NCBI GenBank assembly: GCA_001662425.1
Contig: BDDC01002057.1
Coordinates: forward strand, 3,611 to 16,763
Length of the DNA: 13,153 nt
Direction: 5' to 3'
From: Chlamydomonas sphaeroides
Lineage: Eukaryota; Chlorophyta; Chlorophyceae; Chlamydomonadales; Chlamydomonadaceae
The notes under the pieces were generated by a model that was not told where the DNA came from, searched no databases, and worked only from the letters and a program-made list of their open reading frames with translations. The position numbers and the translations under genes were made by a program. The first letter of the stretch is position 1. Every line of letters starts with the position of its first letter. Below, in pieces: positions 1-8,193 of this stretch.

Positions 1-40
1 TCGGTGGGGCGGAGGGCGGTGGGGCGGGCTGTGAGCTGGG

Positions 41-90
41 CTGGCCTGGCCTGGCCTGGCCTGGCCTGGCCTGGCCTGGCCTGGCCTGGC
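41..90. repeat. (CTGGC)10 pentanucleotide microsatellite
   Basis: Ten perfect tandem copies of CTGGC, flanked by near-matches. It lies in an intron of the VSR gene, so length changes should not affect the protein. Confidence 0.95.
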
Positions 91-198
91 CTGAGCTGCC
101 GGCTCGGCGCCTCGCGCTGCGGCGGCACCCGCACCGTGCCGTGCCGTGCCAAGCGCGCCGTCTGCCGCCGCCGCCCGCCCGCCCCGGCTCGCGCCGCC

Positions 199-232
199 CG
201 CCCCTCAGGCCACCAACCCGGTGACGGGCCAG
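199..232 (+). repeat. Upstream copy of VSR acceptor plus exon start (copy of 294-327)
   Basis: These 34 bases match 294-327 at 33 positions; the only difference is C229 against G324. The copied block runs from the pyrimidine-rich tail through CAG into the first 24 bases of the coding exon. Identity stops abruptly on both sides. The spacing is 95 bp, not a multiple of three. If the acceptor at 208 were used, the known phase would meet TGA at 317-319. Confidence 0.95.
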
Positions 233-303
233 AACTCGGCCCGAACTTCTGGTTCGCTGTTGCTTGACTCGTTCGCTTTTCCCTCGATAACTACGCCCCT
301 CAG

Positions 304-3300
304 GCCACCAACCCGGTGACGGGGCAGATGCGGTGCGAGGACGTGAACGAGGTGCGGCGGGGGAGAGAGAGGGGGTGGGCTGGGGGCGCAGCGGGCTGGG
401 TTCGTGTGCTCACTTTGGAGGAAAGTCAAGTGGTAGAGCAACACGCAGGCGGCACTTCGTGTGCGTGCAACAGCGCCGTAGGCTGGGGTGCTGCGCACGT
501 GCTCGCTCGTGGCCTCGCCGCCCGCACGTCCTCCTGGGAGTGCGGACAGGAGAGGCCGTAGCACGGCCGGGGCGGCTGGCTGCGGTGCGGTGGGGGGCGG
601 ATGGCCGGCGGCGCCAGCCGGCAGGCGCCTGAGGGCGGTGCGCTCGCTCGCCGTTTGGCATGCACCTGCCGGGTGCTGTGCCCCCGCTGCGACCCCGCAG
701 CGCCCCCACCGCCGGGGCCTCTGGCACGGCAGAACGCGCGTACTGTACATGACAGTACGCTGTGCCCCTGGTACATCCTCCCCTTCCCTCGGCAACCCCG
801 CAGTGCCTGGCCACCAACGTGCAGCTGACGGACCCGCTCTGCTCCTGCGCGCGCTGCGCGTGCATCAACAAGGTCGGCTCCTATAAGTGAGTGCAGCGGA
901 GCGGCAGGCGGCAGCGGGGTCGACGGGCGAGCGCAGCAGCAGCGAGGCGCCTGGGTCTCCATCCCCGAGCGGATGCGGCCGGGCAAGACAGCACGGCCGC
1001 AGGGTGGCCAGGCGGGCAGGCGCCCCGTAACGCGCCCGTGCCCTACCCCCCCGCATGACTGCGCGCGTGTCCTTCCATGCAGCATGCGGCCCGGACACAC
1101 GATCGCAGCGTGCGCCCTAGTTCGTTGCTGCCAACCGTTGGCTCATCACCTCCTCCTCCCGTCCCCCCAGGTGCACGGGCCCGCTCGAGAACAAGTGCAA
1201 GGCCGAAAACAACTGGGGCGGCTGCTGGCGGGACACCATCGGCAACGAGACGTTCAGCGCGTGAGTCCCAGCGCTGCCGCCACGGGGTCCCTGCCAAAGT
1301 TCCCTGCCGAGGGGTCCGCGCCCACACACGACCGTTTTGTTGGCGCGGCCGTGACCCGTGCTCGCCCCGCCCTGAGTGCCACTCTCATCAGCGCATACGC
1401 TATTACGCTTTACCCCTCGCCACCTCTGCTACCATGTAATGCCCCCCTCACCACTGCCACCCCGCAGCTGCGTGTACAGCGTGTGGGAGTCTCAACCCCG
1501 TTGCCGGGTCCCCATCTCTACCCATCATATGACCTACCTCTCGCCCTCTGAATGCCGCCCCCCGCCCGCCTCTCCTCCACCGCCCCGCAGCTGCGTGGAC
1601 AGCGTGTGGGAGTTTCAGCGCATGGCCTCACGCGGCCTGGCCAACGAGAGCGACTCCTGGTTCAAGTGAGGCGCGCGGCGGCAGTGGGGAGGCCGGGTCA
1701 GGGGCGGAGGCGGACACTGGGCCGTGTCGAAAGGGCCGGATGGGTTCGGGTGGGTGGGGTGACGTGTGACGTGTTGACGTGTGAGCACCCGGCAGCAGCC
1801 GCGACCGCTGGGCTCGCCTGCCTGGCGGGAACGCGGCCGGCCCTGCTCCAGCGCAGCACTCCGCCACCGGGCTTTTGGCACGGAGGGACGCTCGCGTGTG
1901 ATAGGTCGCGTCACCCCTGGCACGTCCCCACCCCTGTCTGCCCCCCCTCCCCCCAACTCTGCCGCCCCTCTCTGCCCCCTTCTGACCCCTCTCTGCCCCC
2001 CGCACCCCGGCCGGCCCCAGGTGCGACTGCCCCAAGTGCTTCCGGGCGGTGCCCGGCAACAAGTGCGAGCCCGTGTGCGACCTGCGCTACTGCGACCGGG
2101 CCACCGGCTACTGCGTGCCGCAGGTGCGTGTACTTGCGGGCGGGCGTGTGCGTGCATGCTGGCGTGTGGGTGGGTGTGAGTGAGTGAGGTGTGCACGCGT
2201 CGGCGGTGCCTTTAGAGTTAAGCGCATGCCCGCGCAGCAGCTGGAACCGGCCCCCGCCACACCCCTGACGGGGCTGCGCAAGGGCGCCTGGATACAGAGT
2301 CACAGTCGCCGCTCAATCGCTCAAATCAAGCCGATCCTCAGCCAGCCCGTCCCCGCCACCGCATCAACCTACAACAACCTCCTGCGTCGGCGCTGATACG
2401 GAACGCTGCCAGGGCTGCAGGTGCCGTGGCATATGCTTTGCTCCTTTCAGCACGTGCGCAGCGCATGCTCCACACAAAGCAGCCCTTGCTGTCAGCCTCT
2501 TGTGTGCCCAGCTGCTGCTCCGCCCTGCTCATGGCCCTGCCCATCGCCCCGCTCGTGGCTCTGCTCGTTGGCCCCCGCGTCCAACCCCACCCGCCTGCCT
2601 CCACAGACTGGCGGTGGCGGCTCCTCCTCCGGCACCAACAGCAACAGTGGCGGCGGCGGCGGTGCCAAGAGCGGCGGTGCGTAGGGGTGCGCTTCGTCAA
2701 CATAGTAATGTTGCTATGGCATGAACCGGTACCGTAGTTCACAACAGCTCTAAACCGTAAAGACGCAAACCCTCGTGCGTGGTATCTGCGGCTGGGCTCC
2801 CTGCACATCCGCGCTGCTCTCCAGCCACAACCGGGGCCGTGGCTGCTCCCTCGCTTACTCCAATGGACCCACCCCTCCGCAGGCGTGTCGCTGGGCACCC
2901 TGGTGATCATCGTGCTGCTGTCGGCGGCGCTCACGGGCGTCGCCGTGCTGGCGGCGCACCGCTACCTCATACGCCAGCGCATGGGCGACGAGATCCGTGA
3001 CATCATGGCGCAGTATATGCCGCTGCAGGTACGGCAGTGTACGGTGGCGCATCGTACGGGCAGCGGGGGTCCTAGCCACAGTCGCCGTCTGCTTACGTGT
3101 CCTGCCCGTCGTGCTTGCCGGGTGCAGGAGCGCGAGCGTGCGGCGCTGCTGGCCGCCAGCAGGGGCGGCCGTGGCCCGCCCCGGACCGGCGCCCTGCGGC
3201 CGGACGAGGACTCGGACGAGGACGGCGGCACCGGAGCGGGCGCATACGGCTGGCCCGCCGCCACCCCCGCCAGCGCCGCAGCCGCGCCGCTGGGCACCTC

Positions 3301-3667
3301 CGCTGCAGCGGCGCCGACGCTAGCGGCCGCCTCGCATCGCGCGGTGTGGGGGCCGCCGCCAGTGAACGCGGCGGCGGCGGCGGCCGGAGCAGCGCCCGGC
3401 GGCGGCGCAGCGGCGGCTCGGCCCAAGCCGCGGCCGCCGGCGCCGTCGGGCGCCACGGTGGACGTGTTTTCGCTGGACGACCAACCCACTGCAGCGGCGG
3501 GCCTGCCCCAGTCGGCGCGCGCGGCGAGCGACGCCGACCCTCTGCTGGGCCGGGAGCTGGCGGGCAGCACCAGCCTGGACGTGGGCGCGACGGCGGCGGC
3601 GGCGGGGGCTGCTGGCGGCGGCGGCGCGGCGGCGGCGGGGGGCAAGGAGGACAACCCCTTCCTTTGA
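304..3667 (+). CDS. VSR: Vacuolar sorting receptor (VSR/BP-80 family), 3' part, eight exons
   Basis: Type I membrane receptor that sorts soluble vacuolar or lytic cargo in the Golgi/prevacuolar pathway. Exons are 304-351, 804-886, 1171-1260, 1591-1665, 2021-2123, 2607-2676, 2883-3028 and 3128-3667. All introns are GT-AG with matching phases (0,2,2,2,0,1,0), giving 384 residues and a TGA at 3665-3667. Residues 11-133 are cysteine-rich: a calcium-EGF-like start (CEDVNEC, then CINKVGSYKC), a VSR-like GGCWRDTIGNETFSAC module, and further CxC/CxxC pairs. Sequons occur at N69 and N92. A Gly/Ser stalk (134-157) precedes a membrane helix (about 160-181) and RYLIRQRMGDEIRDIMAQYMPL, which closely matches the VSR cytosolic signature with its YxxPhi signal (YMPL, 201-204). 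The tail, about 200 residues, is far longer than the roughly 40 of land plants, Ala/Gly-rich, and ends NPFL. The N-terminal protease-associated domain lies outside the window. Family call firm; exact exon 1 border less so. Confidence 0.9.
738..760. repeat. Perfect inverted repeat in VSR intron (9-bp stem, 5-nt loop)
   Basis: GCGTACTGT at 738-746 and ACAGTACGC at 752-760 are exact reverse complements around ACATG. The hairpin lies in the 452-bp intron and ends 43 nt before the acceptor at 803, close to where a branch point is expected. Any effect on splicing is speculative. Confidence 0.85.
1460..1494 (+). repeat. Upstream in-frame copy of VSR acceptor plus exon start (copy of 1583-1617)
   Basis: These 35 bases match 1583-1617 at 33 positions (differences at 1475 and 1491). 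The block includes the C-rich acceptor tail, GCAG and the first 27 exon bases, so both acceptors would begin with nearly the same peptide (CVYSVWESQ against CVDSVWEFQ). The spacing is 123 bp, exactly 41 codons, and 1468-1590 has no stop in the VSR frame. Splicing to 1467 would therefore give a longer in-frame protein. Confidence 0.95.
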
Positions 3668-5339
3668 TGACACGTGCGGTACCGCATGCGTGGGACAGGT
3701 TTGTACGGCGCGCTGTGGAGAGGCGTGATCGCACGTGGCTCTTTTGACCGTCGGTCTAGAGCGCTGCGCGGTGGAGTGGCATGAGTCGAAAGGCGCTGGG
3801 GTTACGCGGAGGGTTGCGGGGAGGGGTCGCGGGGAGCAGTTACGAGGGAGGTGAAGGGGAGGCGAGTACTGACACGGTGGAAGGATGTCAGGTGCAGGAG
3901 CAGTAGAGACTGCAGCGCGGGTGTTGATTCAGGTCGGGGGGCTCCTGGGGGCCTGGGGGCTGCTGCCGGCGCAGGCACGCGCAAGCACCGCCATCGTCCA
4001 GCCTGCGCATGCTGCATGGCTTTTAACTTGAAACGCAGCGTGGAAGTCAGTGAATGCTGCGTGGCTGGACCAAGACGCGGAGGCGCCGGGCGGACGGGGC
4101 GCCGCAAGTGACCTGACGCTCGAGGAATGCCGTGTCGGGGGCAGGGTTGGCCCGTTGAGGCGTGCACCAGGATGGGTGCGGTAACTGCAGCCAACGCTTG
4201 GCGGCCTGATTGAACTGAAAGCAAAGCCAGCAGGAGGTCGCGTTACAACCTGGACCGGCCCCTAAAACGTAGTTGACTTAAGGAAAGCCACCTGGTTTCC
4301 CGGCAATGGCCCCGTTCTCCCCTAGCCGCGCTGGTCCCCGGTCGTGGCCCCGTCGCCATGGCTTGTCACGACCCCGTCGGCCCATCGCGGCCGCGTCGCC
4401 GTGCTTCGTCGCGGCCCTGTCGGCCCCGACACATGGGCGTTTGCTACCCCCGGCGCCTACCAGCGCCGCCGCCGTCCTATCAGGCGCTAAGTGTGCGCGG
4501 GAAACGGCGGACACCACTGCTTTGGCCGTCTCATCGGTACGCAAGTGTGCGCGGTAGGCCGCCTTAAGCTCATGGCACGCTCACGGTGATCTTTGCGTAG
4601 CGGATATGTGTCGCGGACGCCACGGTCTCGCTTCCGCTGGGGTGCCACTGCCAGGGGGCCCTCGGCGCGCGTAGCTGGCCAGGGTTGCCAGGGACTCATG
4701 GCAGCAGCCTCGGCCCTACTGCGACAGGATCCAGGTGGCTTGTGTAGGGCGTGGGACGATGAACAGAGCGGGGCCAGGCGTGGGGAAGGCACAGAGCCGG
4801 GGCTGCGGTCTGATACATGCATGTCCTCCGAGCGCTACTCCAGCGCCCGGGCCTGAATCACACGCCCCGGGCACACACTGCAAATTGCGCACTAGCCCCC
4901 ATCAGGCCGTGTGCGCAAAGTCGCCGAAAGGATGCATCTGCTCAGACTGAAAGTCGATGCAGGCCAGGTGACACCCTGCCGCGTCGCTACGCGCGACCTG
5001 GCATGCCGAGTGAATACTACAGCGGGCTGCCCCGCAGCACGCCGTAACAGAAACGACATGCGTATCCCTACGTCATGAAGTCGTATGTGCAGTCCGCCGC
5101 CCAGCAAGTTGCTCCGGCAAATGCGCATCTGAAGCCCAGCACCGACTACGCGCCGGGCAGCTGCTCCACACTGCAGGCATCCTGCTGGTGCGACTCGTCA
5201 CCAGGCTGAGAACGGGCGATGTGGTAGCGCAGTCCGCTGCCAGCATTTCTTGTCTGATAATAAACAAGCTCCTCAGCGCCCAGTCCCCCAAATAGTCACG
5301 TTAGGCAGCCGTAGGGGCCCCAAAGCCACCACAGCGCCC
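3668..5339. other. Convergent 3' flank between VSR and phosphatase inhibitor genes
   Basis: No convincing coding exon, RNA gene or mobile element was found. The left part should carry the VSR 3' UTR; no plus-strand TGTAA occurs between 3668 and 5340, so the VSR gene may use a variant signal (a TGTAC lies near 3710). The right part, down to about 4230, is probably the long 3' UTR of the minus-strand inhibitor gene. A degenerate array with a 21-24 bp period, rich in CCCCGTCG, occupies about 4340-4430. Confidence 0.55.
4243..4247 (-). promoter_or_regulatory. Putative TGTAA polyadenylation signal of the inhibitor-3 gene
   Basis: TTACA on the plus strand reads TGTAA on the minus strand, the usual volvocine polyadenylation signal. 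It is the first one downstream of the inhibitor stop codon and implies a 3' UTR near 1.1 kb, long but within the range known for such algae. A five-base motif can occur by chance. Confidence 0.45.
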
Positions 5340-5722
5340 TCACGTCTCCTCCTGCTGCTCCGGCTTCTGGCAATCCGGGCACTCAACGTCGCTGTCGTCC
5401 TCGTCGCTCCACTCCCCAAAGACACGGCGCTTGTGGAACTGGCAGCACTCTGCAGGCGGGAGGCAAGGGCGTCAAGTCACGGAGGGGTCCGGGGTCCCAA
5501 CCCAAGCAGCGCACACCTTGAGAGCCTCAGCACCTAACTCTTCGACTTGAATTTTCCGGAGAACTCATTGATCTCCTGCACGTCCTTGGACCAGTGGACG
5601 CGCTCCTCCTTCTTCTTTCTCCGCGGGACTAGCCGCAAAGTTATAGACTCTGCTACTGGCGCCTTCTGGTCGCTCTCCGCCTGCCCCGCCTTCAGTACCG
5701 TCGAAGTTTGAGCCGCAGACAT
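5340..5722 (-). CDS. INH3: Type-1 protein phosphatase inhibitor 3 (PPP1R11/YPI1/INH3 family), two exons
   Basis: Small, largely disordered regulatory subunit that binds and inhibits or directs PP1, mostly in the nucleus. Minus-strand exons are 5722-5539 and 5449-5340, with an 89-bp intron (donor GTTAGG, acceptor CTGCAG, phase 1), giving 97 residues and TGA at 5342-5340. The start is the first in-frame ATG. Recognition rests on ESITLRLVPRRKKKEERVHW, which matches the family core: an L-rich and basic run followed by an RVxF/W-type PP1 docking motif (RVHW, residues 41-44). The family cysteine patch follows (KSKKCCQFHKRRVFGEW, spanning the splice junction), then an acidic stretch (SDEDDSD) and CPDC (85-88). 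Plant homologues carry KKCCIFHK at the same place. The tail after CPDC is short, lacking the longer His/Cys-rich end of animal homologues. No other member of this pathway is visible nearby. Confidence 0.87.
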
Positions 5723-6212
5723 GGCGTCCTGGTCACGCCATGCCCCGGGAACAGTAGACTGGGTCGATTCCCAACACGGCTCAGCGCGCGCGGAGCAAGG
5801 CAATAGTTGTGCGCAACAACTTGTGCGGTATAGGAGGCAACAGTAGACGTGGCAGCTATGCTACGCTGAGCGTATTGGCGTGGCATTTTCGGACCCGATT
5901 GCTCCTCCATGTACGGGCCCGCCAAGCCAACTTGCCATGGGCTTCCAAGTACTTGCCGTAGCACCTACATGACAACCCCTGCGACGCCACGCAAGTGCTG
6001 GGCCGCTTGAAACGCCTTAACTTGAGGACTGCGGCATTGCTCCGGTCATCGAAGCGCTCGGGACTGCGGAGGCTCGCCGTCAACACTGCGGTAGCCTCAG
6101 CACCGATGCTATGTTTCTGGTGTACTTCACAGTATCACGACAGTCCAACTACCTGCAACCCTGCTCCGCACGAACACATCCTCCGGGCTGCCTCTGTCCG
6201 AGTGTCTTGCAG
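5723..6212. other. Divergent 5' flank between inhibitor-3 gene and plus-strand candidate gene
   Basis: Likely holds the inhibitor 5' UTR and promoter, perhaps shared with the plus-strand locus on the right. GC content is lower than in the surrounding introns. I see no clear TATA box. Open frames on both strands lack family motifs and strong codon bias. An ATG at 6106 is in frame with the exon at 6213, so that gene might begin here without an intron. Confidence 0.4.
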
Positions 6213-6715
6213 CATGGGCCTGACGCTGTGCTTCGGCACCCTGCCCAGCTCGGCGCAGCAGGTGTCCCCGCAACACTCCGCGCGCCATCGAGGCACAACC
6301 CTGACCCACCGCGCCAGCACCCCGCGTAACCCTGAGCGGCGCTGGGCCGGCCGCCTGGTTTCATCCTGTAGTACACATGCCAGGACGGCTCAGGCCAGGC
6401 GCTCAACAGCAGCTCTAGCGACACCTCGACCGCGTCTCCAGGCCCTGGCACCTCCCCGCGTGAGGCAGTGATGCGAGCCCGCGCACGGATGCAGAGTCTC
6501 CCCGCGATGGGGTGGGTTAAGCCGGCCCTCTCGTACCCCGGCATACCCGGCAAACTGACTTCACGTATCCCACGCACCCCACCGCCGTGCTCAACGCCTC
6601 GCTGCGGCGCTGCGTGCCCCACGCAAAAGCGCTGCCGGCGGCCCTGTACGACACCATCCACGCCACGCGGCAGCCGGGCCTGCTGCCCCGGCCGCTGCGG
6701 GGCGTCCGACCCACA
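6213..6715 (+). pseudogene. Unrecognised plus-strand gene fragment with apparent one-base frameshift
   Basis: Two exons are supported. The first, 6213-6261, follows a pyrimidine-rich acceptor ending CTTGCAG and reads MGLTLCFGTLPSSAQQ up to donor CAG/GTGTCC. The second starts at 6372 after TTTCATCCTGTAG, in matching phase, and reads YTCQDGSGQALN onward to PALSYPGIPGKL near 6557. From there the coding signal moves to the -1 frame (DFTYPTHPTAVLNASL and on to LLPRPLRG), where nearly every codon ends in G or C (about 39 of 41), until TGA at 6716-6718. One missing base near 6557 would explain this, so it may be a pseudogene, an assembly error or a polymorphism. No donor with good consensus ends the second exon. 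Continuation into 6806 onward (after CCTCCCCAG) is possible. No family was recognised. Confidence 0.4.
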
Positions 6716-7278
6716 TGACTGCGCCGACCCACATCACTACACCCACCATGCAAGCACCATGCACCCGACCCACATCCCTGCCCGCTCCGAGCCCCGCCTC
6801 CCCAGGCCCTGCTCCGAGGTTCCCTGCGGCCCGGCCTTGACATGGCGCCCGCACCACAAGTCCCATGTTGGGTACTGGGCGCTATACCTTGGGCGTTGGG
6901 TGCTGCGTTGGACGCGCACTGCAGCGGAGGCTGCAACGCACAGCGCTCGCGCTTCAGGGGCTGCCGCGCGGAGGGCCTGGCGTGGCGACAGCGCATCCGG
7001 CACTCGCCCGCTGGGCCCACGTCGCTCACAGCAGACCTCCGGGGGGGGGGCGGGGCGCTGATGACACGGACGGAGGATGCTACGGTTTCCGGGGCACATC
7101 CACCGCTCCGACGCCAATGCGGAGTGGCTCAGGGCGGCGCCCATTTCAGCCGCGGCATCCTCATCCTCATCCTCAGCAGCAGGATCATCAGGGCCCGGTG
7201 CGGCGCCGTGTGCCGCGGCCGCCGCCCCGCACCCGCCAAGGCGCGGGCTCTGGGCCAGGGGCTTCCCCGGCCGCTTCA

Positions 7279-7719
7279 CTAGCGTGCTGGGCCCAGCCCA
7301 GCCTCACCTGCAGCGCCGCACAGCAGTGCTCGGCTGTGCGGGCTCCAGTCAAGGCACCAACTGCCGGCCGGCAGCCGGCGGCTGCGTGGGCTCGCTGGGG
7401 CCAGCCACGCCACCGCAGCAGCAGCTGAGCGGGTCTGGCGGCTGTGGCGGGCTGCCGCGCGACGCTGCCTGTGGACCGCAGCGGGCGCACTCCGCAGCCA
7501 GCCGCCATATGCTGGTCTGAGGTGAGGTGAGAAAGAGCCTGCGGCCGGCTGCGCGGAGCGGCAGCCCAGCCCGGGGAGCCCCGCGGCCTGGCGCCAAGCC
7601 CGCGCCGCGGCCATCCACGCGGCCGCCCGGGCCGCCGGGTAGGTGGTGCCGCCGCCGTCCAGCAGCATCGGGTAGGCGGCGAGGGGCCCGGTGGTGGAGG
7701 GCGGCGGTGCGCCCGCCAT
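7279..7719 (-). CDS. Hypothetical minus-strand ORF with strong start context
   Basis: The minus strand reads from the ATG at 7719 to TAG at 7281-7279 (146 residues) without an intron, or to a donor near 7312 (CTGCAG/GTGAGG). The first 60 codons end almost only in G or C and encode a varied peptide with Tyr, Trp, Met and Asp, unlike typical shadow frames. Later codons are less biased and Ala/Arg-rich. No signal peptide, membrane segment or family motif was recognised. Long chance ORFs are frequent at this GC level, so the call is tentative. No minus-strand TGTAA lies between this ORF and the inhibitor gene. Confidence 0.25.
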   Translation of the reverse strand: MAGAPPPSTTGPLAAYPMLLDGGGTTYPAARAAAWMAAARAWRQAAGLPGLGCRSAQPAAGSFSPHLRPAYGGWLRSAPAAVHRQRRAAARHSRQTRSAAAAVAWLAPASPRSRRLPAGSWCLDWSPHSRALLCGAAGEAGLGPAR

Positions 7720-8088
7720 GTTTGCGGCAGCTGGCCTGCGCCTGGGTGGGGGATGGAGCGCGGACAAGATGCTGGTGCGCGTGCTCGGCGCGACCGAGGC
7801 TGCAACATGATCGCAGCGGGCCTGGGGCCACCGGCGGCGCCGGGGCGGTGGCTGGGCGGCAGCAGGCGTGCGGTGCGGGTGCAGCGCGGGTGGAGCGCGC
7901 CGCCGCCAGTCCGGCAGGCCGCAGGCGGCTCCCTGCGACAAGCGCTCCTCTGGCGAGGTGCTAGCCTGGCGGTGGAGGAGTGGTGCTAGCATGGCGGGGG
8001 AGCAGCGCTGGGCGGCGTGCTGGAAGGCAGCAAGCGAGTCCGAGGGGGCCCGCCGGGGGCGGCGGTGGCGTGGCTGCAGGGCTACGGT

Positions 8089-8193
8089 GCGTACGGCTGC
8101 GGCGCGTACGGCTGCGGCGCGTACGGCTGCGGCGCGTACGGCTGCGGCGCGCAAGACTGCGGCGCGTAGGGCTGCGGCGCGTACGGCGACGGA
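8089..8193. repeat. 15-bp tandem repeat, seven copies
   Basis: The unit GCGTACGGCTGCGGC is perfect in four copies (8089-8148), followed by three diverged copies to 8193. One plus-strand frame reads AYGCG repeats, preceded by an open stretch (AAVAWLQGYG) and closed by TAG in the sixth copy (8167-8169), 140 nt before a plus-strand TGTAA. The minus strand reads AAAVR repeats. It may be the end of a Gly/Tyr-rich exon or a plain minisatellite. Confidence 0.9.

Larger units (their letters stand above)
1..303 (+). other. Upstream VSR intron sequence
   Basis: No VSR-like exon was found here. The stretch holds a pentanucleotide repeat (41-90), GC-rich sequence and, near its end, a partial copy (199-232) of the acceptor and start of the exon at 304. 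The frame of that exon, fixed by downstream phases, makes this a phase 0 intron. Its donor lies left of the window. Confidence 0.6.

Noticed and set aside
426..1100. Long minus-strand open frames opposite the VSR introns
   Set aside because: They cross VSR exons with conserved plus-strand EGF-like peptides; open length alone means little at this GC content.
2962..3687. Minus-strand open frame of 241 codons
   Set aside because: It is a shadow of the Ala/Gly-rich VSR tail exon, whose plus frame continues the YMPL segment and ends in a clean stop.
5259..5264. AATAAA on the plus strand as a polyadenylation signal for the VSR gene
   Set aside because: Volvocine genes use TGTAA; this hexamer is 1.6 kb past the VSR stop and sits in the 3' flank of the opposite gene.
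8089..8193. CRISPR-like array
   Set aside because: The units are directly adjacent with no spacers, in eukaryotic-type intron-rich DNA; it is a plain tandem repeat.
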